Source: Enterobacter sp. RIT418
Lineage (GTDB): Bacteria; Pseudomonadota; Gammaproteobacteria; Enterobacterales; Enterobacteriaceae
Direction: 5' to 3'
DNA: 64,000 bases
Assembly: GCF_003057745.1 (NCBI RefSeq)
Contig: NZ_QBJD02000016.1
Span: 50,569 to 114,568 of the forward strand
Shown here piece by piece: positions 14,776 through 25,706 of this stretch (the stretch's first letter is position 1; the number at the start of each line of letters is the position of its first letter). A program made the translations under genes and the position numbers. Under the pieces are notes generated by a model. That model was not told the origin of the DNA. It did no database searches and saw nothing but the letters and a program-made list of their open reading frames with translations.

Positions 14776-14922
14776 ATCTGAGTTTCTTCGGGCCAGGGCG
14801 TAATCGGCGCAGCCAGTTTCAACGCGGACTGCGCGCAGACCCTGGAGCGTACACGCAGTACGTGACAGGGGCGAGCACAGCCCAGGTTGAAAATGGCAAG
14901 TAAGATAGCCCGATAGTTATCA
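14776..14922. repeat. Palindromic element between dnaN and recF
   Basis: 147 bases without a gene. The outer arms GCCA-G-TTTCAAC (14812-14823) and GTTGAAA-A-TGGC (14886-14897) are complementary apart from one position. Inside are further partial dyads (CCCTG / CAGGG and CGTAC / GTACG around GCA), so the whole 86-base core can fold into one long branched hairpin. This resembles ERIC or other non-autonomous palindromic repeats in size and design but does not match ERIC or REP consensus sequences. Confidence 0.6.
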
Positions 14923-16023
14923 CTACAGTCTCATTGGCATGACAACATAAGCCGCCGACTGTGATGCGGCATCTTCAATCTGTACGCTCGAAACGGAGTC
15001 AGTCAGCAGGATGCGAACGTTCTCGCATTTCAGCGCGTTCAGCACATCCAGCACATAGCTGACGTTGAAGCCGATTTCCATCTCAGCCCCGGCGTAGGTG
15101 ACGTCCAGAATCTCTTCCGCCTCTTCCTGCTCTGGGTTGTTGGCGGTGATTTTGATCTGATTTTCGCTTACGTACAGGCGCACGCCGCGGAACTTCTCGT
15201 TAGAGAGGATTGCAGCACGGGCAAACGCCTGCTTAAGCGTATCGCAGCTTGCTTCCAGATGCTTATCCGGGTTTTTCGGCAATACGCGGCGATAATCCGG
15301 GAAACGACCGTCAACCAGCTTCGAGGTGAAGACAAAATCGCCCACGTGGGCACGAATGTTGTTGCTGCCGATCTGCACGCGCAGCGGAGTATCGCCGCCG
15401 TCGAGCATGCGCATCAGCTCAATCACGCCTTTACGCGGCACGATCACCGAATGGTTTGGCAGGGAATCGCCAATCGGCATGGAACAGACCGCCAGACGGT
15501 GGCCGTCAGTGGCCACGGTACGCAGCTCTTCACCTTCGGTTTCGAACAGCATGCCGTTTAAGTAGTAACGAACGTCCTGATGAGCCATGGAGAACTGCGT
15601 GGCCTCAATCAGACGCTTCATCGTCGCCTGCGGCAGGGTAAATTCAACTTCGCTCTGCCAGTCGTCGAGGTTCGGGAAGTCTGCGGCAGGCAGCGTGGAG
15701 AGCGAGAAACGGCTGCGGCCAGAGCGCACCAGCATGCGGTCGCCTTCGAGCTGCACGGCAATTTCTGCACCTTCCGGCAGCCCGCGGCAGATATCAAAGA
15801 ATTTACGTGCCGGAACGGTAGTCGCGCCCGCGTCATGCGGCTGAGACAGCGTAACGCGCGCGATCATTTCCATTTCCAGGTCTGTGCCGGTCAGCGACAG
15901 CGTGCCGTCCGCGACCTGAAGCAGCAGGTTTCCAAGAATAGGCAACGTTGGGCGGCCACCTAATGGGCCACTTACCTGCTGCAGCGGTTTTAATAAATGT
16001 TCACGTTCAACAGTAAATTTCAT
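14923..16023 (-). CDS. dnaN: DNA polymerase III sliding clamp (beta)
   Basis: 366 residues as in E. coli. The three repeated clamp domains cover the whole chain and the protein ends in the conserved MPMRL, which lines the partner-binding pocket. The ring-shaped dimer encircles DNA and tethers the polymerase, MutS, Hda and others. The gene starts 4 bases after the dnaA stop, so the two form an operon. Confidence 0.98.
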   Translation of the reverse strand: MKFTVEREHLLKPLQQVSGPLGGRPTLPILGNLLLQVADGTLSLTGTDLEMEMIARVTLSQPHDAGATTVPARKFFDICRGLPEGAEIAVQLEGDRMLVRSGRSRFSLSTLPAADFPNLDDWQSEVEFTLPQATMKRLIEATQFSMAHQDVRYYLNGMLFETEGEELRTVATDGHRLAVCSMPIGDSLPNHSVIVPRKGVIELMRMLDGGDTPLRVQIGSNNIRAHVGDFVFTSKLVDGRFPDYRRVLPKNPDKHLEASCDTLKQAFARAAILSNEKFRGVRLYVSENQIKITANNPEQEEAEEILDVTYAGAEMEIGFNVSYVLDVLNALKCENVRILLTDSVSSVQIEDAASQSAAYVVMPMRL

Positions 16024-16027
16024 AGCG

Positions 16028-17422
16028 TCACGATGATAGAGTTCTGATTAAATTGGAAAAATCTTCTTTTATGTCGTGGCTTTCTTCGCGTAACTGCTCA
16101 ATCTTACGGCACGCGTGCAGCACGGTCGTATGGTCACGGCCACCAAACGCATCGCCAATTTCCGGCAGGCTGTGGTTGGTTAACTCCTTTGCCAACGCCA
16201 TTGCCATCTGACGCGGACGCGCCACGGAGCGGGAACGACGTTTAGACAGTAAATCGGCCACTTTGATTTTGTAGTACTCAGCCACCGTCTTTTGAATATT
16301 ATCAATGGTGACCAGTTTTTCCTGCAATGCCAACAAATCACGCAGGGCTTCACGTACAAAATCGATGGTGATCGCACGGCCGGTAAAGTTGGCATTGGCA
16401 ATAACGCGGTTCAGCGCCCCTTCCAGCTCACGAACGTTGGAACGCAGACGCTTGGCGATAAAGAACGCCACTTCACCCGGCAGGCGAATGTCGTTTTCAT
16501 CGGCTTTTTTCATCAGGATCGCGACGCGGGTTTCCAGCTCCGGCGGCTCGATCGCCACGGTCAGGCCCCAGCCGAAGCGGGATTTCAGACGATCTTCAAC
16601 GCCGTTGATCTCTTTTGGATAACGATCCGAGGTCAAAATGATCTGCTGATTTCCTTCCAGCAGGGCATTGAAGGTGTGGAAAAACTCTTCCTGCGATCGT
16701 TCTTTATTGGCAAAGAACTGGATGTCATCGATCAGCAGCGCGTCAACGGAACGGTAGTAGCGTTTAAACTCTTCGATCGCATTGTTTTGCAGGGCTTTTA
16801 CCATGTCCTGAACGAAGCGCTCGGAGTGCATATACACCACTTTCGCATTGGGCTTGCGCGCCATAATGCCGTTACCCACCGCGTGAAGAAGGTGCGTTTT
16901 ACCCAGGCCCGTGCCGCCATAAAGGAACAGCGGGTTGTAGGCGCCACCGGGATTATCCGCAACCTGGCGAGCCGCCGCGCGCGCCAGCTGGTTCGACTTA
17001 CCTTCAACGAAGTTATCAAACGTGTGTTTTACGTTAACGTTAGAGCGATAGGTAGGTTCTGCCGGAGCGGGAACATTATCCCAGCCCTGGCGAGCAGGTG
17101 CCACGCGAGGTGCAGGAGCGGGCGCCGCCTGCGCGGGTGCGGCCACGTTAACGGTCTCACGAACGGTTTGCGTGACCGGCTTGGTGCCCACTTCAAAACG
17201 TAGCTGTGGCGCGTCTGAGCCGCAAAAATCGTTCAGCAATCCATTGATATTATTAAGGTACTTATCCCTTACCCAATCGAGCACAAAACGGTTTGGCGCA
17301 TACAAAGCCAGCGTGTTATCGCTCAGCTCCGCCTGCAATGGGCGGATCCACATACTGAATTCTGTGGCTGGTAACTCATCCTGCAATCGGGCAAGACACT
17401 GCTGCCAAAGCGAAAGTGACAC
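16028..17422 (-). CDS. dnaA: Chromosomal replication initiator DnaA
   Basis: 464 residues from a GTG start ([20 protein letters not shown]). That start matches E. coli DnaA (467 residues) and has a GGAG box; an ATG four codons upstream is less likely. Domain I (1-85) binds DnaB and DiaA. Domain II is a short Pro/Ala-rich linker. Domain III is AAA+ with [14 protein letters not shown] near residue 170 and Walker [11 protein letters not shown]. Domain IV carries the DNA-binding motif [15 protein letters not shown]. It binds DnaA boxes at oriC, about 31 kb away at 48.2 kb. Its own promoter has a DnaA box and clustered GATC sites. Confidence 0.98.
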   Translation of the reverse strand: MSLSLWQQCLARLQDELPATEFSMWIRPLQAELSDNTLALYAPNRFVLDWVRDKYLNNINGLLNDFCGSDAPQLRFEVGTKPVTQTVRETVNVAAPAQAAPAPAPRVAPARQGWDNVPAPAEPTYRSNVNVKHTFDNFVEGKSNQLARAAARQVADNPGGAYNPLFLYGGTGLGKTHLLHAVGNGIMARKPNAKVVYMHSERFVQDMVKALQNNAIEEFKRYYRSVDALLIDDIQFFANKERSQEEFFHTFNALLEGNQQIILTSDRYPKEINGVEDRLKSRFGWGLTVAIEPPELETRVAILMKKADENDIRLPGEVAFFIAKRLRSNVRELEGALNRVIANANFTGRAITIDFVREALRDLLALQEKLVTIDNIQKTVAEYYKIKVADLLSKRRSRSVARPRQMAMALAKELTNHSLPEIGDAFGGRDHTTVLHACRKIEQLREESHDIKEDFSNLIRTLSS

Positions 17423-18163
<741 letters not shown>

Positions 18164-18179
18164 TAAAGCTAACCCCTGA

Positions 18180-18539
18180 GTGGTTAAGCTCGCATTTCCC
18201 AGGGAGTTACGTTTGTTAACTCCCACTCATTTCACTTTCGTCTTCCAGCAGCCACAACGGGCTGGCACGCCGCAAATCACCATCCTCGGCCGCCAAAATT
18301 CGCTGGGGCATCCCCGCATCGGTCTCACTGTCGCCAAGAAAAACGTTAAGCGTGCGCACGAACGCAATCGGATTAAACGTCTGACGCGTGAAAGCTTCCG
18401 TTTACGTCAACACGAACTGCCTTCAATGGATTTCGTGGTGGTGGCTAAAAAAGGGGTTGCCGACCTCGATAACCGTGCTCTCTCGGAAGCGTTGGAAAAA
18501 TTATGGCGCCGCCACTGTCGCCTGGCTCACGGGTCCTGA
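18180..18539 (+). CDS. rnpA: Ribonuclease P protein component
   Basis: 119 residues from a GTG start, as in E. coli. The conserved RNR motif is present in [21 protein letters not shown]. It binds the RnpB RNA and helps recognise the 5' leader of precursor tRNAs. The GTG start and short 16-base gap to rpmH suggest lower translation than L34. The 3' end overlaps yidD by 37 bases in another frame. Confidence 0.97.
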
Positions 18540-18760
18540 TAGCCCTGATAAGGGTCTATCAACGCCTGATTAGTCCGCTACTCGGGCCGCACTGCCGTTT
18601 CACACCAACATGTTCAAGCTACGGAATTGAGGCATTGCGCAGGTTTGGAGTGATAAAAGGCAGTTGGTTGACGGTGAAACGCGTATTAAAATGCCACCCT
18701 TTACACCCCGGTGGAGACGACCCCGTCCCCCCAGGACCATTTGATACCAGAGAACACTAA
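18503..18760 (+). CDS. yidD: Membrane protein insertion efficiency factor YidD
   Basis: 85 residues, the E. coli length. Members carry an amphipathic N-terminal helix and a conserved Cys-rich core, here [14 protein letters not shown] and [15 protein letters not shown]. It is membrane-associated and assists YidC-dependent insertion. It begins inside rnpA and ends 2 bases before yidC, so translation is probably coupled along the operon. Confidence 0.95.
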
Positions 18761-18762
18761 CG

Positions 18763-20406
18763 ATGGATTCGCAACGCAATCTTCTTATCATCGCTTTGTT
18801 GTTCGTGTCTTTCATGATCTGGCAGGCTTGGGAGCAGGATAAAAATCCTCAACCTCAGCAGCAGACCACGCAGACCACGACCACCGCAGCGGGTAGCGCC
18901 GCCGACCAGGGCGTACCGGCCAGTGGCCAGGGGAAACAGATTACGGTTAAGACCGATGTGCTTGAGCTGACTATCAACACCCGTGGTGGTGATATTGAGC
19001 AGGCGCTGCTGTTGACCTACCCGAAAGAGCTGAAGTCTACCGAACCGTTCCAGTTACTGGAAACCACACCTGAGTTTATCTATCAGGCGCAAAGCGGCCT
19101 GACCGGTCGTGATGGCCCAGATAACCCGGCTAACGGTGCGCGTCCACTGTATAACGTCGAGAAAGATACGTTTGTCCTGGCTGATGGTCAGAACGAAATC
19201 GCTATCCCGATGACCTACACCGATGCCGCAGGCAACACCTTCACCAAAACCTTCACCCTGAAACGCGGTGAGTATGCGGTGAACGTGGGCTACAACGTGA
19301 AGAACAGCAGCGAGAAGCCGCTGGAGCTGTCTACCTTCGGCCAGCTGAAGCAGTCCATCAACCTGCCGTCTCACCGTGACACCGGAAGCAGCAACTTTGC
19401 GCTGCATACCTTCCGTGGCGCGGCATACTCCACGCCTGACGCGAAGTATGAGAAATACAAATTCGACACCATCGCTGATAACGAGAACCTGAACGTTAGC
19501 GCGAAAGGCGGCTGGGTTGCGATGCTGCAGCAGTATTTCGCCACCGCATGGGTTCCGAATAACGACGGTACGAATAACTTCTACACCGCGAATCTCGGTA
19601 ATGGTATTGCAGCCATCGGCTACAAATCTCAGCCGGTTCTGGTTCAGCCTGGTCAAGCCGGTACGCTGGCAAGCACCCTGTGGGTCGGCCCGGAAATTCA
19701 GGATAAAATGGCTGCAGTCGCGCCGCATCTGGATCTGACCGTCGATTACGGCTGGTTGTGGTTCATCTCTCAGCCGCTGTTTAAGCTGCTGAAGTTCATC
19801 CACAGCTTCCTGGGCAACTGGGGCTTCTCCATCATCGTTATCACCTTCATCGTTCGTGGCATCATGTACCCGCTGACTAAAGCGCAGTACACCTCCATGG
19901 CGAAGATGCGCATGCTGCAGCCTAAGATTCAGGCGATGCGTGAGCGTCTGGGCGATGACAAACAGCGTCAGAGCCAGGAAATGATGGCCCTGTATAAAGC
20001 AGAGAAAGTGAACCCGCTGGGTGGGTGCTTCCCGCTGCTGATTCAGATGCCAATCTTCCTTGCGCTGTACTACATGCTGATGGGCTCCGTTGAGCTGCGC
20101 CATGCGCCGTTCGCCCTGTGGATCCATGACCTGTCCGCACAGGACCCGTACTACATCCTGCCGATCCTGATGGGCGTGACGATGTTCTTCATCCAGAAGA
20201 TGTCGCCGACCACCGTGACCGACCCGATGCAGCAGAAGATCATGACCTTTATGCCGGTCATCTTCACCGTGTTCTTCCTGTGGTTCCCGTCAGGTCTGGT
20301 GCTGTACTATATCGTCAGCAACCTGGTGACCATCATCCAGCAGCAGCTGATTTACCGTGGTCTGGAGAAGCGTGGCCTGCATAGCCGCGAAAAGAAAAAG
20401 TCCTGA
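18763..20406 (+). CDS. yidC: Membrane protein insertase YidC
   Basis: 547 residues (E. coli 548). An N-terminal membrane anchor (about residues 4-20) precedes a long periplasmic domain (about 25-340) and the conserved five-helix insertase core (about 350-535), which includes the hydrophilic groove Arg in [15 protein letters not shown]. It inserts membrane proteins such as the F1Fo c subunit alone or with SecYEG. The stop codon touches an ERIC element, and a terminator follows at 20552. Confidence 0.97.
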   Translation: MDSQRNLLIIALLFVSFMIWQAWEQDKNPQPQQQTTQTTTTAAGSAADQGVPASGQGKQITVKTDVLELTINTRGGDIEQALLLTYPKELKSTEPFQLLETTPEFIYQAQSGLTGRDGPDNPANGARPLYNVEKDTFVLADGQNEIAIPMTYTDAAGNTFTKTFTLKRGEYAVNVGYNVKNSSEKPLELSTFGQLKQSINLPSHRDTGSSNFALHTFRGAAYSTPDAKYEKYKFDTIADNENLNVSAKGGWVAMLQQYFATAWVPNNDGTNNFYTANLGNGIAAIGYKSQPVLVQPGQAGTLASTLWVGPEIQDKMAAVAPHLDLTVDYGWLWFISQPLFKLLKFIHSFLGNWGFSIIVITFIVRGIMYPLTKAQYTSMAKMRMLQPKIQAMRERLGDDKQRQSQEMMALYKAEKVNPLGGCFPLLIQMPIFLALYYMLMGSVELRHAPFALWIHDLSAQDPYYILPILMGVTMFFIQKMSPTTVTDPMQQKIMTFMPVIFTVFFLWFPSGLVLYYIVSNLVTIIQQQLIYRGLEKRGLHSREKKKS

Positions 20407-20529
20407 TACTCTTCATTCTTCAAGCCGCAGGCGCGTTGGCTGCGTTTGATTGCCCCAGTCACTTACTTCAGTAAGCTCCTGGGGCGCACAAACTTGCCGC
20501 CTTCCTGCAACTTGAATTATTTCGAGTAT
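20406..20529. repeat. ERIC element after yidC
   Basis: 124 bases with the ERIC hallmarks: central CCAGTCACTTACTTCAGTAA and AAGCTCCTGGGG (the ERIC-PCR primer sites), CAAGCCGCAGGCGCGTTGGC on one arm and matching inverted ends ATACTC / GAGTAT. It begins on the last base of the yidC stop codon and will be transcribed as a long hairpin. Confidence 0.85.
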
Positions 20530-20551
20530 TCACGGTAGAGTTATGCCAGAG

Positions 20552-20576
20552 AAGGCGGTCATTAGACCGCCTTTTT
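20552..20576 (+). terminator. Terminator of the rpmH-yidC unit
   Basis: A 9-bp stem AAGGCGGTC / GACCGCCTT with loop ATTA is followed by a T run (to 20576), between the ERIC element and mnmE. Confidence 0.88.
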
Positions 20577-20598
20577 CACATTTACAAAGAGACCAACC

Positions 20599-21963
20599 AT
20601 GAGCCATAACGACACTATCGTCGCCCAGGCAACCCCACCGGGACGCGGTGGTGTAGGCATTCTGCGCATCTCCGGCCTGAAGGCGCGCGAGGTGGCCGAA
20701 GCGGTGCTGGGTAAACTGCCAAAGCCGCGCTACGCGGATTATCTGCCGTTTAAAGACAGCGACGGCACGCCGCTGGACCAGGGCATTGCGCTGTGGTTCC
20801 CCGGCCCGAACTCCTTTACCGGTGAAGACGTGCTGGAGCTGCAGGGCCACGGCGGACCGGTGATCCTCGACCTGCTGTTAAAACGCATTCTGACCCTGCC
20901 GGGCCTGCGCATTGCGAAGCCGGGCGAGTTCTCCGAGCGTGCCTTCCTCAACGACAAGCTCGATCTGGCGCAGGCCGAGGCGATTGCCGACCTGATCGAC
21001 GCCAGCTCCGAGCAGGCGGCGCGCTCGGCGCTGAACTCTCTCCAGGGCGCATTTTCCGCGCGCGTGAATCATCTTGTCGAAGCACTGACTCACCTGCGCA
21101 TCTACGTCGAAGCGGCCATCGACTTCCCCGACGAAGAGATCGACTTCCTCTCTGACGGCAAAATTGAAGCCCAGCTTAATAGCGTCATGGCCGATCTCGA
21201 CGCCGTGCGCGCCGAAGCGCGCCAGGGCAGCCTGCTGCGCGAAGGGATGAAGGTGGTGATTGCCGGACGCCCTAACGCCGGGAAATCAAGCCTGCTGAAC
21301 GCCCTCGCGGGCCGTGAAGCGGCGATCGTCACCGATATCGCCGGCACCACGCGCGACGTGCTGCGCGAGCACATTCACATCGACGGCATGCCGCTGCACA
21401 TTATTGATACGGCAGGGCTGCGCGATGCCAGCGACGAAGTTGAGCGCATCGGTATCGAACGCGCCTGGCAGGAGATCGAGCAGGCCGACCGCGTGCTGTT
21501 TATGGTGGATGGCACCACGACTGACGCCGTTGACCCGGCTGAGATCTGGCCAGACTTTATCGCCCGCCTGCCGGCCAAGTTACCGATCACCGTGGTGCGC
21601 AACAAGGCGGATGTCACTGGCGAAACCCTCGGCATCAGCGATGTAAATGGTCACTCACTGATTCGCCTGTCGGCCCGCACGGGCGAAGGCGTGGACGACC
21701 TGCGCAACCATCTCAAGCAGAGCATGGGCTTTGACACCAGCATGGAAGGCGGCTTCCTGGCGCGCCGCCGTCACCTGCAGGCGCTGGAAGAGGCGGCGAA
21801 CCACCTCGTTCAGGGTAAAGCGCAGCTGATCGGCGCGTGGGCGGGTGAGCTGCTGGCGGAAGAGCTGCGCCTGGCGCAGCAGAACCTGAGCGAGATCACC
21901 GGCGAATTTACGTCGGACGATCTGCTGGGAAGGATTTTCTCGAGCTTCTGTATTGGCAAATAA
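20599..21963 (+). CDS. mnmE: tRNA modification GTPase MnmE
   Basis: 454 residues as in E. coli. The N-terminal tetrahydrofolate-binding domain (1-118) is followed by a helical domain interrupted by the G domain (about 216-375), with P-loop [12 protein letters not shown], the switch IAGTTRD, DTAG and NKAD motifs. The extreme C-terminus is the essential CIGK. MnmE works with MnmG (46.2-48.1 kb) to install cmnm5 groups on wobble U34 of tRNAs. A strong terminator follows at 21999. Confidence 0.97.
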   Translation: MSHNDTIVAQATPPGRGGVGILRISGLKAREVAEAVLGKLPKPRYADYLPFKDSDGTPLDQGIALWFPGPNSFTGEDVLELQGHGGPVILDLLLKRILTLPGLRIAKPGEFSERAFLNDKLDLAQAEAIADLIDASSEQAARSALNSLQGAFSARVNHLVEALTHLRIYVEAAIDFPDEEIDFLSDGKIEAQLNSVMADLDAVRAEARQGSLLREGMKVVIAGRPNAGKSSLLNALAGREAAIVTDIAGTTRDVLREHIHIDGMPLHIIDTAGLRDASDEVERIGIERAWQEIEQADRVLFMVDGTTTDAVDPAEIWPDFIARLPAKLPITVVRNKADVTGETLGISDVNGHSLIRLSARTGEGVDDLRNHLKQSMGFDTSMEGGFLARRRHLQALEEAANHLVQGKAQLIGAWAGELLAEELRLAQQNLSEITGEFTSDDLLGRIFSSFCIGK

Positions 21964-21998
21964 GTTTTAGTCCACCCTCGTCCGTGAACGACCACTAA

Positions 21999-22030
21999 CC
22001 CGCATTAACTGCCTGTTAATGCGGGTTTTT
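21999..22030 (+). terminator. Terminator of mnmE
   Basis: Perfect 11-bp stem CCCGCATTAAC / GTTAATGCGGG, 5-base loop and a T tract, 35 bases past the mnmE stop. Confidence 0.92.
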
Positions 22031-22132
22031 ATTTTTAACGGATTATTTTCCTACCGATATCCGTATCGTTTCGGGCATTGCTATCACAACATCAGGTTGC
22101 TAAAAGTTAATTATTTGTTATTGGTGATAGTC

Positions 22133-22540
22133 ATGACTACCGAACACACCGTTGTTGAGTCCGTTCCCTCTGCCGAAGATTTTTGCCGTTTACGAAGTAT
22201 ATCGGGGTTATCAGCACGACCGCTTGAGGCTGCCAGGGTGGGTCTGCCGCGAAGCTGTTATGGCGTACACATTCTCTGGCAAGGAGTGCCTGTCGGCATG
22301 GGGCGTATCGTTGGCGATGGTGCATTAAACTTCGAGATAGTCGATATCGCCGTCGACCCCGCCCATCAGGGGCGTGGACTTGGCCGAATCATTATGGAAA
22401 ACATTATTCGATGGCTGGATAGCAACGCTTATAAAGGCGCTTATGTCTCTCTGGTGGCTGACGTACCGGAACTCTATGCGAAGTTCGGTTTTGAGTTAGT
22501 CCGGCCGGAAAGCGAAGGAATGGCGAGAGTCTGGGGGTAG
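22133..22540 (+). CDS. GNAT-family N-acetyltransferase
   Basis: 135-residue acetyltransferase from ATG 22133 (MTTEHTVVESVPSAEDF); a longer open frame upstream overlaps the mnmE terminator and is unlikely to be coding. The acetyl-CoA motif A is clear: VDIAVDPAHQGRGLGRIIME (pyrophosphate loop QGRGLG), with motif B near VPELYAKFGFELV. The acceptor substrate is unknown. It sits where E. coli has the tnaCAB operon, in a patch with lower GC content than its flanks, so it is likely an accessory gene. It is transcribed alone. Confidence 0.82.
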   Translation: MTTEHTVVESVPSAEDFCRLRSISGLSARPLEAARVGLPRSCYGVHILWQGVPVGMGRIVGDGALNFEIVDIAVDPAHQGRGLGRIIMENIIRWLDSNAYKGAYVSLVADVPELYAKFGFELVRPESEGMARVWG

Positions 22541-22739
22541 TGTTGTCATCTGGGTCAGCAAAGATACCGCTTTTGTATCCTTAAATGCGCCCAGGGCCGT
22601 GTTTTAAGACCGATTATCTTAAATGTATTAATGGGTTAGCTTGATTTCCCAGCTTCTGTACTGTAGCTAATTCAAACAACTCTTAAAATGCTGGCGACGG
22701 GTGAAAGCGCTGAAACTCTGATTGTCACCAGCTGATATA
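22541..22739. other. AT-rich gap, no gene seen
   Basis: About 200 bases between the convergent GNAT gene and the hypothetical gene. No clear terminator, repeat or RNA gene could be recognised. Confidence 0.4.
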
Positions 22740-23114
22740 TTATCCTCGATGAATAATGGCGTTGTTTAAGGAGTTAATAACATCATCAATATATTGTTTA
22801 TCTGTACTGGAGAGTGCTTGTGATTCACCAGAAGAACTATTTAAATATACAATATATTCTGGTTTGATTGCTTTAAACCATGCAATGGCTGCAATAACCA
22901 TAACTACACCGATCGCTTTGGCCAAAAAACCGGTGACTAAAAACACCATCACGAATCCAATAAGCGCCATAACAACAGGGCCAACTTTAGAGGGATCTGT
23001 TTGGCCACGTTTCACTGAAGTGACACCATTCATCGCATAGGTTGTTGAATCAACAATAAATCTAGCATTAGTGATACTTACATTACCATTTCTATAAAAT
23101 TCAGTTTCTTCCAT
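22740..23114 (-). CDS. Small membrane protein of unknown function, DUF6232-like
   Basis: 124 residues with a polar N-terminus (EETEFYRNGNVSITNARFIV), two adjacent hydrophobic segments (about residues 46-66 and 67-82) and a polar C-terminal part with YIDDVINSLNNAI. The TYAMNGVTSV segment resembles DUF6232 proteins, whose function is not known; this assignment is by eye. The gene has an AGG box before ATG 23114. It is clearly AT-richer than neighbouring genes, with codons such as ATA and AAT frequent, which suggests horizontal origin. No partner gene is linked to it. Confidence 0.65.
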   Translation of the reverse strand: MEETEFYRNGNVSITNARFIVDSTTYAMNGVTSVKRGQTDPSKVGPVVMALIGFVMVFLVTGFLAKAIGVVMVIAAIAWFKAIKPEYIVYLNSSSGESQALSSTDKQYIDDVINSLNNAIIHRG

Positions 23115-23457
23115 TTTAAAATCCTTAACTCTTAGCTATATGTAATAATAAAGGGTATGAGTTTATTTTCGGAAAAATATCTCAAAGCTTTAGCATTTTG
23201 GTGAAAATATTAACACTGTTTTCATCCAGGCTGACAGGGAAAGGCGATTGCGAAACAAAAATATTATCTCAGAAATCAAAGATAATATGGAAAGCTTTTA
23301 AACCGTAATACCAATACGCCCCGTTTTGCTTTAACTTGATCCCATTAAATGCCGCCAACCAGCCTCTTTCCTCCCAGGAAATCACTATTGTCCAAATGGC
23401 AACTCGCCTAATCCACTTCATCCCCCTATTCTGCATGCCTGCATCTATGGGGGGTTT
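23115..23457. promoter_or_regulatory. Gap upstream of mdtL, with a leader hairpin
   Basis: 343 bases without a gene; the left part is AT-rich. Just before mdtL, CCCCCTA (23422-23428) can pair with TA-GGGGG (23446-23453, one bulged T), with an inner TGCA / TGCA pair. The G run lies 4-9 bases before the ATG and would act as the ribosome-binding site, so the hairpin could limit mdtL translation. Confidence 0.45.
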
Positions 23458-24633
23458 ATGGCGCGTTTTCTGTTTTGTAGTTTCGCATTAGTTCTGCTTT
23501 ATCCGTCAGGCATCGATATGTATCTGGTGGGATTACCGCACATCGCCCAGGATCTCGGGGCCAGCGAAGCGCAGCTGCACATCGCGTTTTCGGCCTACCT
23601 CGCGGGGATGGCGTCGTCGATGGTCTTTGCCGGGAAAATTGCCGATAAGGCCGGTCGTCAGCCCGTCGCAATAACGGGCGCGGTCATTTTTGCCCTCGCC
23701 TCGGTGCTTTGCTCGCTGGCGCACGGCAGCACGACGTTTCTTGCGGGTCGTTTTATCCAGGGCATTGGCGCCGGCGGCTGCTACGTGGTGGCGTTTGCGA
23801 TTCTGCGCGACACCCTGAGCGCCCAGCGGCGCGCGAAGGTGCTCTCCATGCTGAACGGCATTACCTGCATCATTCCGGTGCTGGCCCCGGTTGTGGGATA
23901 TCTGATTATGCTGAAACTCCCCTGGCAGAGCCTGTTCTGGACGATGGCGAGCATGGGCATGTTGGTGTTTCTTCTGTCGATCGCGGTATTGAAGGAGACC
24001 CATCCCGGCGCGCAAAACGCGGGACACACGGCATCAATTCATCCTGCCGAAAAGCTTCTTAACCGATTCTTCCTGAGCCGCCTGGCGGTCACCACCCTGA
24101 GCGTGGCGGTGATCCTGACCTATGTAAACGTTTCCCCTGTTTTACTGATGGAAACCATGGGCTTCGATCGCGGAGAATATTCGACGGTGATGGCGTTAAC
24201 CGCACTGGTTAGCATGGCCGTCTCTTTCTCAACGCCGTTTGCGCTGAACGTCTTCCGTCAGCGCACGCTCATGCTGGCCTCGCAGGTTTTATTCCTGACG
24301 GCAGGCGTGATTCTGGCAACCGCCAGCTCGCACGCGGTGATGCTGGTGGGCATTACGCTGATTTGCGCCGGGTTCTCCGTCGGGTTTGGCGTGGCGATGA
24401 GCCAGGCGCTCGGCCCGTTCTCGCTGCGCGCGGGGGTCGCCAGCTCGGTGCTGGGCATCGCACAGGTCTGCGGGTCATCGCTGTGGATATGGCTGGCAGC
24501 CGTTATCGGCCTCAACGCGCTGAATATGCTGATCGGGATTCTGATTGGCTGTAGCATGCTCTGCATTCTCTTACTTATGGTCATCCAGCCCGCAGCGCAT
24601 TATGAAGAAGCCCATCAGCAGCCTCGATCTTAA
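23458..24633 (+). CDS. mdtL: Multidrug efflux MFS transporter MdtL
   Basis: 391 residues, equal to E. coli MdtL, with 12 predicted membrane helices and the DHA1-type motif A region [14 protein letters not shown] after helix 2. It is an inner-membrane proton-driven exporter; in E. coli MdtL gives low-level chloramphenicol resistance when overproduced. Here it is not preceded by tnaAB but by an AT-rich accessory patch. The last 32 bases overlap the start of yidZ. Confidence 0.92.
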   Translation: MARFLFCSFALVLLYPSGIDMYLVGLPHIAQDLGASEAQLHIAFSAYLAGMASSMVFAGKIADKAGRQPVAITGAVIFALASVLCSLAHGSTTFLAGRFIQGIGAGGCYVVAFAILRDTLSAQRRAKVLSMLNGITCIIPVLAPVVGYLIMLKLPWQSLFWTMASMGMLVFLLSIAVLKETHPGAQNAGHTASIHPAEKLLNRFFLSRLAVTTLSVAVILTYVNVSPVLLMETMGFDRGEYSTVMALTALVSMAVSFSTPFALNVFRQRTLMLASQVLFLTAGVILATASSHAVMLVGITLICAGFSVGFGVAMSQALGPFSLRAGVASSVLGIAQVCGSSLWIWLAAVIGLNALNMLIGILIGCSMLCILLLMVIQPAAHYEEAHQQPRS

Positions 24634-25564
24634 CCTGTTACTGTGCCTGCAGCTTTTGCTGCAGGAGCGTAGCGTCACCAAAGCCGCAAAGCGGATGAAC
24701 GTGACGCCGTCCGCGGTCAGCAAATCACTGGCGAAGCTGCGCGACTGGTTCGAAGACCCGCTGTTTGTGAAAACGCCGCTGGGGCTGCTGCCCACGCCCC
24801 TGACGGTTAGCCTGGAGCAGGATCTGGCCGACTGGATGCAGATAGGCAATCAGATCCTCGATAAATTTCACCATGATTCCCCGGGCAATCTAAAATTCGA
24901 GCTGGCGGCGGAAACCCCGCTGATGCTGATCCGCCTTAACGCGCTGCTGGAGCAGGTGAACCAGCGCTACCCACAGGCAACGGTGAAGATGCGCCACTGG
25001 GATTACGACTCGCTGGACGCCATTACGCGCGGGGAAGTGGACCTTGGTTTTACCGGACGGGAAACGCATCCGCGCTCGCGCGAGCTGCTCAAGCTGATGC
25101 CGTGGTTTATCGACTACGAAATTCTGTTCAGCGACCGGCCGTGCGTTTACGTTCGCGAGGATCACCCTGCGCTCCAGGAGGAGTGGAACCTGGAGACGTT
25201 CCTGCGCTATCCGCACATCAGCATTTTCTGGGAGCGTAGCGATACCTGGGCGCTGGATGAGGTGTTAAGAGAAATGGGCCGCGAGCGTAACATCGCCATG
25301 AGCCTGCCCGGCTTTGAGCAGTCGATGTTCATGGCGGCTCAGCCCGGCCACCATTACATTGCCACGGCGCCGCATTACTGCCATCACTACAATCAGCTCC
25401 ACCAGCGAAAGCTGGTCACCTTGCCCATTCCGATTGATGAAGCGCAGGCAGAAAAGCTGACCGTTCCCTTCACGCTCATCTGGCACAAGCGAAACAGCCA
25501 CAACCCCAAAATACTCTGGTTACGAGAAACCATTAAGGCCCTTTACGGCGCGCCGCTGCGTTAG
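24602..25564 (+). CDS. yidZ: LysR-family regulator YidZ
   Basis: 320 residues (E. coli 319). The N-terminal winged helix-turn-helix (about residues 8-66) has [21 protein letters not shown]. The rest is the periplasmic-binding-protein-like effector domain. I chose ATG 24602 since it matches the E. coli N-terminus ([19 protein letters not shown]). It overlaps mdtL by 32 bases and is probably cotranscribed. E. coli YidZ has been linked to anaerobic nitric oxide resistance; its effector is unknown. Confidence 0.92.
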   Translation: MKKPISSLDLNLLLCLQLLLQERSVTKAAKRMNVTPSAVSKSLAKLRDWFEDPLFVKTPLGLLPTPLTVSLEQDLADWMQIGNQILDKFHHDSPGNLKFELAAETPLMLIRLNALLEQVNQRYPQATVKMRHWDYDSLDAITRGEVDLGFTGRETHPRSRELLKLMPWFIDYEILFSDRPCVYVREDHPALQEEWNLETFLRYPHISIFWERSDTWALDEVLREMGRERNIAMSLPGFEQSMFMAAQPGHHYIATAPHYCHHYNQLHQRKLVTLPIPIDEAQAEKLTVPFTLIWHKRNSHNPKILWLRETIKALYGAPLR

Positions 25565-25706
25565 CGATCCCTTTTTTTGGACAAGAAAATGTAAAGTTCG
25601 GCTTTCAGGCTATTTTTACTTTCAATTACCGATTAAAACTGTAGCTGAGTTAAGCGATAATCATGTAACCGTTTAACCTATCGGGTCCATTATCAAGGAG
25701 CGAAAA

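Noticed and set aside
22019..22132. N-terminal extension of the GNAT protein
   Set aside because: It would start inside the mnmE terminator and encodes residues unlike any GNAT N-terminus; ATG 22133 gives the usual size.
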